Of a stretch of DNA of 64,000 nt, positions 35,718 to 43,831 are shown one piece after another. The stretch covers positions 3,367,044-3,431,043 of the forward strand of contig NZ_AP018288.1 in assembly GCF_002368335.1 (NCBI RefSeq), written 5' to 3'. How positions within the stretch are numbered: position 1 is the stretch's first letter; each line of letters opens with the position of its first letter. The position numbers and the translations under genes are program-made. The DNA is from Nostoc sp. NIES-4103. Its GTDB lineage: Bacteria; Cyanobacteriota; Cyanobacteriia; Cyanobacteriales; Nostocaceae. The notes under the pieces are model-generated. The model had not been told where the DNA came from. It saw nothing but the letters and a program-made list of their open reading frames with translations, and did not search any database.

Positions 35718-36812
35718 TTAAGCCCCAGCTAAAACCCAAAGCAAAGTATTTTGCACCGATTTAAATGAACCGAACCGCAACGCTAAATCCAAAATTGGTG
35801 TTTTCGCAGCTTGTAAAAACAGATTCCCCGCCATTAACCTGGGGCCGATTTTTTTCTGAATGAGTTTTGTATAAGGTGAAAGTTCTTTTAGGGAAGGTTC
35901 AGCACCTCGTTCTAGAACAGAACCCAAAAAGTTACCTGCTAATAGTCCACTGGCTAGTGCTGTATGTATTCCTTCTGCGGTGGCTGGATCTACTAAATTT
36001 CCAGCTTCTCCTGCAATTAAAGTTCCTGGCTGTACTAAGGCGGTTGGTTTGTGGGTAATGGCGATGGGATGTCCCACTAAATAATCAATTTGACTCGCGT
36101 ACTTCAACCGGTTGGCGAGACGATTTTCAATAAATGCTTGAAAACGTTGTTTAGCATTCAGTTCACCGTGAGAAGCATCGTAACAAATGCCAATATTGAC
36201 GCGATTTTTACTTTCAGGAAATACCCATCCATAGTAAGGTTTTACCATCGGGTCAAAGTAAATTTCTACAGCATCGTTAATATCTTCTACACCTTCATAC
36301 CATCCCATGAGCGATCGCAAGGTGTTTCCTGGTCGTTCGGCTGTTGTTAATTTACTTGTACCACCATTGCAAACTATAGCCGCATCTGCTTCTATTTCTC
36401 CCTGATTGGTTTTGATGCCTATTAAACGACCGTTTTCATACACCAATTCCTCGACGCGCACACCTTCAGTCAGCTTTGCACCCTGTTGTGCAGCTTGATA
36501 GGCGAGTATTGTATCAAACCGCGATCGCAACAACACCGCCGCTTCATAGTTACTTCTGAGTTCTACTGCTGTACCCCCGACACCTCCCATAATACCAGCG
36601 CGAATGGGATAGGCTTCCTGACGGACTTGATCACCGAGTCCCATTTCATCTAGTAATTCCAAAGTCCAAGGAGATAACCCGCTACCACAAACTTTACGAC
36701 GGGGAAAGGTTGCTTTATCTAATAACAATACCTCAATTCCTGAAAATTTTGTCAGGTTCATTGCCGCCGCTGCACCAGCTGGCCCTGCTCCTATTACCAC
36801 CACCTTTTTCAT
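35718..36812 (-). CDS. Geranylgeranyl reductase family FAD oxidoreductase
   Basis: 364 residues. FAD/NAD motif GAGPAGAAAA near the N-terminus, the family's RRKVCGSGL segment, the PYYGWVFPE block, and the second FAD contact GEAGNLVDPATAEGIHTALASG. Relatives saturate isoprenoid double bonds (chlorophyll phytyl chain, archaeal lipids). Cyanobacteria already carry ChlP for chlorophyll, and this shorter divergent copy lies inside the sterol-type cluster. Reduction of a side-chain or ring double bond of a triterpenoid is therefore plausible, as inference. Co-transcribed with the SDR downstream. Confidence 0.85.
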   Translation of the reverse strand: MKKVVVIGAGPAGAAAAMNLTKFSGIEVLLLDKATFPRRKVCGSGLSPWTLELLDEMGLGDQVRQEAYPIRAGIMGGVGGTAVELRSNYEAAVLLRSRFDTILAYQAAQQGAKLTEGVRVEELVYENGRLIGIKTNQGEIEADAAIVCNGGTSKLTTAERPGNTLRSLMGWYEGVEDINDAVEIYFDPMVKPYYGWVFPESKNRVNIGICYDASHGELNAKQRFQAFIENRLANRLKYASQIDYLVGHPIAITHKPTALVQPGTLIAGEAGNLVDPATAEGIHTALASGLLAGNFLGSVLERGAEPSLKELSPYTKLIQKKIGPRLMAGNLFLQAAKTPILDLALRFGSFKSVQNTLLWVLAGA

Positions 36813-36862
36813 AATTAAAGCTCCATGAATAAAATGTATATTTTTGGTATTTTTTATCGTTT

Positions 36863-37876
36863 TTATGCAATATTTACCCTAAATTTTTCTCTAGTTGTAG
36901 CTGACATATCTGAATAAAATTGACGCGCCCACTGACGATATTGCATAATCGGGCCATCTCTATCACAAAGCAAAGGCTGAGGACGATAAAGTTTATTTTC
37001 CCAAATCGGAATATCTTGCTCAATATTGCTCACAACTTCTTTATTTATCCTATTAGCAAAAGCCCAAGTTAATATAGGATTAAAAAGTTTCTTAACACTA
37101 ATGATAATATGCACTTCCAGATATTCTTCATCAATTGGTGTCGGCATCACCACACTAATAGCATTTAAATCAACTATTACCTTCAAAGAAGAATAAGCAA
37201 TTTGGCATCCTAAGCCATAGCAGGCTACTTCTAACAAACCTTCTGTTTCAGTACCTAATTTCCCTACAAAAGGTAAATGATATTTTGGCGATACACGGCG
37301 AATAAATAGCGGCCCATTTATTTCTGAACAAGGGTTCTTTAACTCCCGGAATGTTTGGTGATGTAAAAATGTCATATGGGCGCTATCCATCGCATTCTCA
37401 GCCATTTCTTGGGGATGAATACGAATTTTCCAACGATGGCTTTTAAAAGGAGTCCATTCATTTTCATCCCACTTAGAAATAGAAGTCATTTCCCAAGTAG
37501 GAGGTTTTTTCTCAGCATGGTGATATACCATGATCATGCCATTAAATTCCCGAACTGGCCAAGCATGAATTTGCGACTTGGGGGGAATTTTATTTGTGTA
37601 GGGAATATTTATACAATTACCTTGGGAATTAAAACCCCAGCCATGAAAGGGACAATGAATATTATTCCCCTTAATACAACCGCCATATCCTAAATGAGCG
37701 CCCAAGTGTGGACAGTGAGCATCAAATACATGAGCTATACCATCTTCTGTGCGAAATAAAACTAAATCTTTGCCAAAATAATGTAATGGTATAACTTTTT
37801 TGACAGTCAATTCATTGCTATAAGCAATGCGAAACCAACCATTAGGAAAGGGAGAAAAAGGATAGCGGTTGTTCAT
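36863..37876 (-). CDS. Rieske non-haem iron oxygenase, DAF-36/Neverland-like (paralogue 7)
   Basis: 337 residues; Rieske ligands C55, H57, C75, H78, and iron-site motif NAMDSAHMTFLHH (D164, H167, H172). It is the only member of the DAF-36-like set placed inside the core with the cyclase, epoxidase and ERG2 homologue, which makes it the best candidate for an early sterol modification such as a ring desaturation. It groups with the 28341-29360 gene by its C-terminal half. The ATG is preceded by AATGGGG/GGGAATT repeats, not a Shine-Dalgarno. Confidence 0.86.
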   Translation of the reverse strand: MNNRYPFSPFPNGWFRIAYSNELTVKKVIPLHYFGKDLVLFRTEDGIAHVFDAHCPHLGAHLGYGGCIKGNNIHCPFHGWGFNSQGNCINIPYTNKIPPKSQIHAWPVREFNGMIMVYHHAEKKPPTWEMTSISKWDENEWTPFKSHRWKIRIHPQEMAENAMDSAHMTFLHHQTFRELKNPCSEINGPLFIRRVSPKYHLPFVGKLGTETEGLLEVACYGLGCQIAYSSLKVIVDLNAISVVMPTPIDEEYLEVHIIISVKKLFNPILTWAFANRINKEVVSNIEQDIPIWENKLYRPQPLLCDRDGPIMQYRQWARQFYSDMSATTREKFRVNIA

Positions 37877-37956
37877 ATAATGAGGGAATGGGGAATAGGT
37901 AATTGGGAATTGGGAATTGGGAATGGGGAATGGGGAATGGGTACATTTAGCGTTTG
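37877..37956. repeat. STRR repeat (GGGAATT / GGGGAAT units)
   Basis: About 55 bp of tandem GGGAATT and GGGGAAT units between the Rieske gene and the ERG2 homologue. Confidence 0.7.
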
Positions 37957-38571
37957 TTATGATTTATTTAATTTGTAATTCTTAGTTTTGAATTTTAAGT
38001 TAAAATTGGATATTTTAAATTGAGTGATTAGCTCTTTCAACACCATGGTTCCGTAAATCCAAAGAGTTTGCAGTACAGATTTAAAATCTAGGGTGCTAAA
38101 GAAAGCATCAGCAAATCCGAAAGGTAAAATTAAGGGAATTGGCCCGCGTCCATATTCCAATACCCAAGCATAATCTTTAATAGCTAAACCTTCACTTTTA
38201 CCTTTTGGTAAATAATATTGATCTCCAGCTTTGCGAATATCACGTACAAGGGGGTTTTCTTCTTGGAAATACCATAATTCGCCATCAATGACGAAATCAT
38301 AAATTTCTACCAGGTGTCGTCCTGTATGTCCTGATGTGCCAATTGATGAGCCAAAAAATACTAGATATTCGCTGAGGGAAGCATGGAGAACAGCAACAGC
38401 ATACATACATCCCCCAGCATTATTAATTATCCACTTAATTTCATGAGAAATATGATCGGGATATTTTGCTGCTAATTCCGCCCTGACAACTTCTAACATT
38501 TGTGTGTTAGGTAAACCCATGCCTTTTTTAGCAGTTTCATGTAAAATCTCTGGTTCAAATAAATAACGCAT
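37957..38571 (-). CDS. ERG2 / sigma-1 receptor family protein (putative sterol delta8-delta7 isomerase)
   Basis: 204 residues matching the eukaryotic ERG2/sigma-1 family along most of their length: IINNAGGCMYAVAVLHAS, GSSIGTSGHTGRH, then EYGRGPIP and FADAFFSTLDF. The two acidic residues that bind the cationic intermediate or ligand in sigma-1 (D126 and E172) are both present here as D92 and E139. The N-terminal transmembrane helix of the eukaryotic proteins is missing; the protein begins at the soluble domain. The last about 18 residues are Lys/Asn-rich and encoded by AT-rich repeat-like DNA, probably a later extension. ERG2 moves the C8 double bond of sterols to C7. Placement next to an oxidosqualene cyclase supports a sterol substrate. 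Confidence 0.87.
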   Translation of the reverse strand: MRYLFEPEILHETAKKGMGLPNTQMLEVVRAELAAKYPDHISHEIKWIINNAGGCMYAVAVLHASLSEYLVFFGSSIGTSGHTGRHLVEIYDFVIDGELWYFQEENPLVRDIRKAGDQYYLPKGKSEGLAIKDYAWVLEYGRGPIPLILPFGFADAFFSTLDFKSVLQTLWIYGTMVLKELITQFKISNFNLKFKTKNYKLNKS

Positions 38572-38589
38572 AAATTTTTCCTCTTTGAA

Positions 38590-38700
38590 GAAACAAGGGG
38601 AGCTTTCGGAGCAGGGGAGCGGGGGAGCAGGGGGAATGGGAGAAAATTACTAATGACCAATGACCAATGACCATTGACTATTGACCATTGACTATTGACT
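38590..38700. repeat. STRR repeats (GGGGAGC and TGACCAA/TTGACTA units)
   Basis: Two adjoining arrays in the 120-bp gap between the P450 and ERG2-like genes; the second runs up to the P450 stop codon. Confidence 0.7.
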
Positions 38701-40083
38701 AATAACCAATGTCGAAGGAATCCGATTTTGTAAAGTCATCTTTAAGCCATATTTGGGACGCAGTTGTGCAACGGTTTCTGCTTCCACAACATGACCAGGT
38801 ACTAAATTCAATTCATAACGTTGGGCTACTGTTGCTAAAATTAACTGAGCTTCCAACATAGAAAAGTGAATTCCTAAACAGGTACGCGGTCCGCCACCAA
38901 AAGGAAAGTAAGCATAGGTTGGACGTTGTTTAGAATTTTCTGGTGTAAAACGTTCCGGCTCAAATTTTTCTGGTTCTGGCCAAAAGTCTGGGTGACGATG
39001 TGCAATGTATTGGCTAATCAAAATTGTAGAATTTGCAGGAATATGAAAACCATCAACTACATCTTCTTTGACGGTACTGCGGGGTATTGTCCACACAGGA
39101 GGATAAAGCCGCAATGATTCTAAAATTACCATTTTGGTATATTTGAGGCGGGGAATATCTTCAACTGTTGGTGTGCGTCCACCTAAGACTGTTTCTAGTT
39201 CAGCGTACAGTTTTTGTTTCACCTCTGGATATTGAGATAACAAATACCAAGTCCAGGTTAGTGCTGTAGTGGTGGTATCGCTACCAGCAACGAAAATTGT
39301 TAGGATTTCATCGCGTAATTGCTTCTCACTAATACCTTTACCTGATTCATCATCTCGCGCTTGTAATAATTCTGAAAGCAGATCTTTTGGTTGTTGTTGA
39401 CTGTCGTGACGACGTTCAGCAATCAAGTTATAAATGAATTTATCAATTGAATTTCTGGCTTGTTTAAAAGGACAGTTGGAAGCAGTAGGAATAAATAGAG
39501 GAACGTTAAAGAGTTTGGTTGCTCTTTGCGCTATATAAGTTAAGCCAGTTTTTAATGCTTGACCGATTTCTGTATTACGATCGCCTGTATCTACACTCAA
39601 CATTGTTTGACCAATGATGCTCATTGTCAAACGTTCCATTTCGGCAGTAATTTCCAAAGCTTCACCATTTTCGACGTAAGGCCGCCAGCGTTCTAACATT
39701 TGTAGAGTGGCTTCACTCATGGCTGCACCAAACTTTTTAATTTTGTTTTCTGTAAAGAATGGTTGCATTAATCTTCTTTGACGTTGCCATAATTCCCCAT
39801 CACTGGTAAATAAGCCTTCTCCCAGTAAAAGTTTTAGTCCATCATAGGCAGCACCTTTACCGTAACTCTGATGACTATCTACTAAAATGTGTTGCACATA
39901 ATAGGGATTAGTAACTACATATAAAGCTTTAGGGCCGATGTAGAAACGAAATATATCACCGAATTTCTGCCAAGAATCTAGATAAAATTGGAGAATTCCT
40001 TGACGCTGTATTTCTGATACATTTCCCAAAAGGAAATTACCGCGATCGCCTGGAACTGTTTTGTATTTTTTTTGGTTATTCAT
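38692..40083 (-). CDS. Cytochrome P450
   Basis: 463 residues. I-helix AGSDTTT (266-272), ExxR as ESLR (322-325), PERF motif (PEKFEPERF), and haem loop FGGGPRTCLG with C402. Soluble and of bacterial CYP4/CYP102-like type, not obviously CYP51: the CYP51 substrate-recognition signatures are not seen. It is the gene directly downstream of the cyclase (32 bp), so it is the first candidate for oxidising the cyclised triterpene, for example at C-14, though that assignment is not supported by motif. Confidence 0.92.
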   Translation of the reverse strand: MNNQKKYKTVPGDRGNFLLGNVSEIQRQGILQFYLDSWQKFGDIFRFYIGPKALYVVTNPYYVQHILVDSHQSYGKGAAYDGLKLLLGEGLFTSDGELWQRQRRLMQPFFTENKIKKFGAAMSEATLQMLERWRPYVENGEALEITAEMERLTMSIIGQTMLSVDTGDRNTEIGQALKTGLTYIAQRATKLFNVPLFIPTASNCPFKQARNSIDKFIYNLIAERRHDSQQQPKDLLSELLQARDDESGKGISEKQLRDEILTIFVAGSDTTTTALTWTWYLLSQYPEVKQKLYAELETVLGGRTPTVEDIPRLKYTKMVILESLRLYPPVWTIPRSTVKEDVVDGFHIPANSTILISQYIAHRHPDFWPEPEKFEPERFTPENSKQRPTYAYFPFGGGPRTCLGIHFSMLEAQLILATVAQRYELNLVPGHVVEAETVAQLRPKYGLKMTLQNRIPSTLVISQ

Positions 40084-40115
40084 GATGTCTGATGACCGTG
40101 ATGTGAGATTTTTTT

Positions 40116-42131
40116 TTATTCAAGTCTTTCTAACTGACGTGATTCATACATTCCTAATGCCCACACCGGAAAATAGCTGCGATAAAGGGTATAGTCCAAC
40201 AAGGCGGTATGGAAAAATACTCCTGCCCAATCTTGTTCAGGCCATTCACCATTTTCTAGCTGCATTTTTACCAGAAAATTGGCTCCTTGAGCGATCGCTT
40301 GCCAATGATTAGTTCCCACAGCTAACAATCCCATCATTGCCCAAGCTGTTTGAATGACTTGGCTTTCGCTATGTTCAACATATTGATTTGTTAAACATCC
40401 TTGAAAATGTTCTCCCCAGCCACCATCGGCTTTTTGTTTACTAACTAACCAACGAGATGCTTTACGAATCGCTGGCGAGTTGGGGCTTTCACCTGCTGCT
40501 AACAATCCCCGAATCCCGAACATTGTGCCATATATAAAGTTCACACCCCAAAAACCCAGCCATGAACCATCGGGTTGTTGCTGTTTACGCAACCATAAAC
40601 CAGCTTGCTTAATTGCTGTGTCAATTTCTTGTGCCATCACTTCTGGATGATGAGCGCGAAATTCTTGCAGTGCCTCTAAAGATGAAGCTGTACACTCAAT
40701 GTAAGAATGCTCTGTCATGGAGTTAGCAAACATTTCCGCCGGATTCATCCATTCTAATTTTGAGGCTATTTTCCGCCGTTCGTAACTGCCAAAACCGCCA
40801 TCTGAGTTTTGACATTGCAGGAGAAACCGCACAGATTTAGACAAATCGCAATTTTTCAGGGCGGTAGAAGGTGCATTCAGCAGTGCTACCAATGCCTCAG
40901 CTGTACAATCACTCACAGGCCAGCCATGCCAAACTCCAGCAAAGCAAAATCCTCCTTGGGGATTGATGCGATGAAAGCGGTCAAAATCAGGAAAGGGTTC
41001 TGGAATTTGTTGTGTAGCTAGGAATGTCTGCGCTTTAGCCAAACTATCAGATACTTCTACATGGGGTTTAGCTGCTGTTAAAGCTTGAATGGCAAAGGCT
41101 GTATCCCATGTGCTGCTGCGTGCGCCTGTAACTCGCAGTCCTTTTTGCTTATCTTCCCAAATCCATCCTTGCATACGATTGATCGCTTGATGCAAGTCTG
41201 CATCATCAGGATCATGCAACCATAGGGCAATGATATTTAATAAACCACTGACTGGGGATAGACTGGTATAGTCGGTTGTCCGCAGTTCATAATGAATCAT
41301 TTCGATCATTTCATTGCTGACACTGGCGCGTAACTTTTTCGAGTGCCAACGTTCATAAATAGCGCTGATTTGATAGCCGATGCGGAGAATCAGACTAGGT
41401 GGGTTATAAACTTCTGCTTTTCTGAGGGTATTTTTGGCTTTATTCCAGGCGATCGCCGCTAGGCGTGCCGAAGGTATCGCATTGTAATCACCAACATACA
41501 ATTCCTGACGCAATTCTTCAAGCAATGGGGTAAGCGGAGTTTGAAACTTACGACCATAAATAAACCCCATGGGCATATAAATCAGGCGAGTATGGCAATA
41601 GTAATTTTTGGGGTGTATCGGTAGCCAACTAGGAATACGCCATACTTCTGGTAAGACTGGATTTACACCTTGCCAATCATACAAATTCAACATTGCCAGC
41701 CAAAATTTACCCCAGCTGGGAATTCCAATAACTCCCCCTTGTGCTTGGATAAATTCCCATGCAGGGACTAATAGCGGATCATCCTTTTTAACTCCTAAAA
41801 TCCGCGCCGCAACATATACTAACGTGGTTACAAACAAGTAAGGCTGAGATTGAGAATGTAGTCCCCACAAACCGTTAGGTAAACGAGTTGTGGCAAACTG
41901 TAGTTTGATCATCTCTCGTCGTTGTTCAGATATTGGTGTGCCAGTGATGTAGCACATCAGCGCATATTGGGCAGCCAGCATCGCACACCATACCACCTCA
42001 CCTTCCCAAGCACCATCTTCTGCTTGGGCTTGCAGCAAAGCATCCACACCACGCCTCAAGGCTTTGATGCTATCAGATTCAGAGGAGGAAAAAATTGCAG
42101 ATGGTGAATATGAATAATGTTCTGTTTTCAT
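40116..42131 (-). CDS. Oxidosqualene cyclase (lanosterol/cycloartenol synthase type)
   Basis: 671 residues with QW repeats through both barrels. The catalytic motif is DCTAE (D408-E412), that of oxidosqualene cyclases, not the DxDDTA of squalene-hopene cyclases. The two cysteines that hydrogen-bond the aspartate in human lanosterol synthase are matched by C409 and C480 (YIECT), and H180 (YCHTRLIYMPMG) matches the conserved His. Around the active site, H402 and V406 (HGWPVSD) and a short RVTGARSSTWDTAF loop decide product specificity. The WGVNFIYGTMFGI and GGWGEHF segments also follow eukaryotic cyclases. It lies 12 bp after the squalene epoxidase gene, its expected substrate supplier. The cyclic product (lanosterol, cycloartenol, other) cannot be fixed from sequence. 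Confidence 0.93.
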   Translation of the reverse strand: MKTEHYSYSPSAIFSSSESDSIKALRRGVDALLQAQAEDGAWEGEVVWCAMLAAQYALMCYITGTPISEQRREMIKLQFATTRLPNGLWGLHSQSQPYLFVTTLVYVAARILGVKKDDPLLVPAWEFIQAQGGVIGIPSWGKFWLAMLNLYDWQGVNPVLPEVWRIPSWLPIHPKNYYCHTRLIYMPMGFIYGRKFQTPLTPLLEELRQELYVGDYNAIPSARLAAIAWNKAKNTLRKAEVYNPPSLILRIGYQISAIYERWHSKKLRASVSNEMIEMIHYELRTTDYTSLSPVSGLLNIIALWLHDPDDADLHQAINRMQGWIWEDKQKGLRVTGARSSTWDTAFAIQALTAAKPHVEVSDSLAKAQTFLATQQIPEPFPDFDRFHRINPQGGFCFAGVWHGWPVSDCTAEALVALLNAPSTALKNCDLSKSVRFLLQCQNSDGGFGSYERRKIASKLEWMNPAEMFANSMTEHSYIECTASSLEALQEFRAHHPEVMAQEIDTAIKQAGLWLRKQQQPDGSWLGFWGVNFIYGTMFGIRGLLAAGESPNSPAIRKASRWLVSKQKADGGWGEHFQGCLTNQYVEHSESQVIQTAWAMMGLLAVGTNHWQAIAQGANFLVKMQLENGEWPEQDWAGVFFHTALLDYTLYRSYFPVWALGMYESRQLERLE

Positions 42132-42143
42132 CTTTTTTTATTC

Positions 42144-43460
42144 TTAGCGAAGACGTGATAAAGCTAATGTGGCTGGAGATTTGAGCCATTGACCAAAAGA
42201 TTGCAAAACTTGAGTACCATGTTGCCATTGGTGATTAGATGCAGCATCTATGAGAACATAGTTCATCGCCGTCATCACTCCTTTGAGAAAAGACCCACTG
42301 AAGGACAACAAATTGGCTTCTGCACCCGATAATAAGCGCATAGTGCGTACACAGTAGCTAGGATTTTGTCGCCACATCTGATAAATAGCTTTGCGGATAG
42401 CCACTGCACTATCATCATCACGAGAAAATGCTTCGTGGAGGGTGGTTGCTAACATTTCTGGTACATAAGTACCGAGTTTACGCTGACGCTGATAAGTGGC
42501 AAAATTGCGACTTTGCACCAGACATTCACCATCCAAAAATCCCATTGTCATCCCCGTTGCTGTCATGGGGTGAAAATGTCCAGTAGCATCGCCTACTAAT
42601 GACAAACCAGGACGACCATAGTGAGTCCGAGAACTAAATTGGTTAGCTACCCAAACAACTAAATTATTTTGTAAAGCTTGGCGAAATGCAGGTAATAAAA
42701 CTTTCGGAAATACTGAACTGTAAGCATCCCAAAGATAAGCAACTTTTTTTTGAGAATGAATTGGCACATCCAAACAGATACGGATTTGCCTTGTCCCAAT
42801 ACGATACATCAACGCTGGGCCAGGCCCACCCAGAAATACATGACCAAATCCCTCAAAAGGTAACTCTACATCTTCTAGCAGCACTCCTGCCATATAAGAA
42901 ATAAGGATTTGGTTATTGGCAATACCAAGAGCTTTTCTCGTAAAAGATGATCGACCATCAGCACCAACAATTTGACCTACGGAAATGGTCTGATTGTATC
43001 TTTGTTGAATATACTCAAAAGTGAGTTTTTGTCCTTCAATATGAATGACTTTAGCACCACCCAAAAACTGAATATTTGGATGGGAAGCTGCAACTTCCCG
43101 CAGTGCAAATACAAGTTTGTTATGCTCGCAACTAATTGCTACAGCACCATCAGGATAGCTGAGTTTAATTGGTTCGCTGCCGTCATCTGGAAATACGACA
43201 AAGCCTTGTCCACTGAAATAGTCTGATGAATTTATATCCAGTTTTATATTCAAATGCTGTAAAATTTCTACACCCGGAGGATGTAACCATTCCCCTGCTA
43301 AACGTTTAGTATTTTGAGGCTGTGCTTCTAAGAGAATAACTTTGGCACCATTATGAGCAAAAGCTAGAGCCGTGACACAACCAACAGGCCCTGCACCAAT
43401 GACAGCAACATCAGGAAAAATTGAAGGGGATTTTATGGGAATAGTTGAACTTGTTTTCAT
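42144..43460 (-). CDS. Squalene epoxidase-like FAD monooxygenase
   Basis: 438 residues from the ATG at 43460; the frame runs 48 bp further to a TTG. GAGPVG for FAD at 22-27, AGEWLHPPGVEIL (matching GELLQPGG of squalene epoxidases), GADGRSS near 167, the LLEDVELPFEGFGHVFLGGP segment (matching the epoxidase ENCELPFPNHGHVVLG), and GDATGHFHPMTATGMT for the second FAD contact. It would convert squalene and O2 to 2,3-oxidosqualene. No N-terminal membrane anchor, but a hydrophobic C-terminal region. Directly upstream of the cyclase and almost certainly co-translated with it. Confidence 0.88.
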   Translation of the reverse strand: MKTSSTIPIKSPSIFPDVAVIGAGPVGCVTALAFAHNGAKVILLEAQPQNTKRLAGEWLHPPGVEILQHLNIKLDINSSDYFSGQGFVVFPDDGSEPIKLSYPDGAVAISCEHNKLVFALREVAASHPNIQFLGGAKVIHIEGQKLTFEYIQQRYNQTISVGQIVGADGRSSFTRKALGIANNQILISYMAGVLLEDVELPFEGFGHVFLGGPGPALMYRIGTRQIRICLDVPIHSQKKVAYLWDAYSSVFPKVLLPAFRQALQNNLVVWVANQFSSRTHYGRPGLSLVGDATGHFHPMTATGMTMGFLDGECLVQSRNFATYQRQRKLGTYVPEMLATTLHEAFSRDDDSAVAIRKAIYQMWRQNPSYCVRTMRLLSGAEANLLSFSGSFLKGVMTAMNYVLIDAASNHQWQHGTQVLQSFGQWLKSPATLALSRLR

Positions 43461-43831
43461 AGTTGTTTGTTTCTCATAGTTAAGTAGGTAGACATAATTA
43501 AATTTCAAATGTCAATCAGAAAGACCCTGTGATTACAAGGCTTTTCCCTCCTGCTTCCTGCCTCCTACTTATCAACTATGAGGCTAATAACGGTGTATGT
43601 AATCCAAACTGTCAAAATTTGAGCATCTAACCCTACTATTCAATGTAGATCATTTCTAAGTTTCTGCTTTTTTATTTAATTATAGAAAGGACACCACATC
43701 AAAATTAAATTTTTACATTAGGTATCCTTACACATCGTGAATAACTGATACTGTAAATCCTATTTTTACCTTGGCATAATACCTTTGGCGACCTGATTGA
43801 CCATAATGTAAAATTGGAAGATTTTGATTTC
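43461..43831. other. Gap between squalene synthase and squalene epoxidase genes
   Basis: 371 bp, AT-rich, with a short CCTGCTTCCTGCCTCC repeat-like stretch near 43548. It is the longest gap inside the core and the likely site of a promoter for the epoxidase-cyclase-P450 run. No motif could be assigned with confidence. Confidence 0.45.

Noticed and set aside
38692..40083. CYP51 (sterol 14alpha-demethylase)
   Set aside because: Expected CYP51 signatures were not seen; left as an unassigned P450.
40116..42131. Squalene-hopene cyclase
   Set aside because: The total length and QW repeats fit, but the catalytic motif is DCTAE with the cysteine partners, not DxDDTA.
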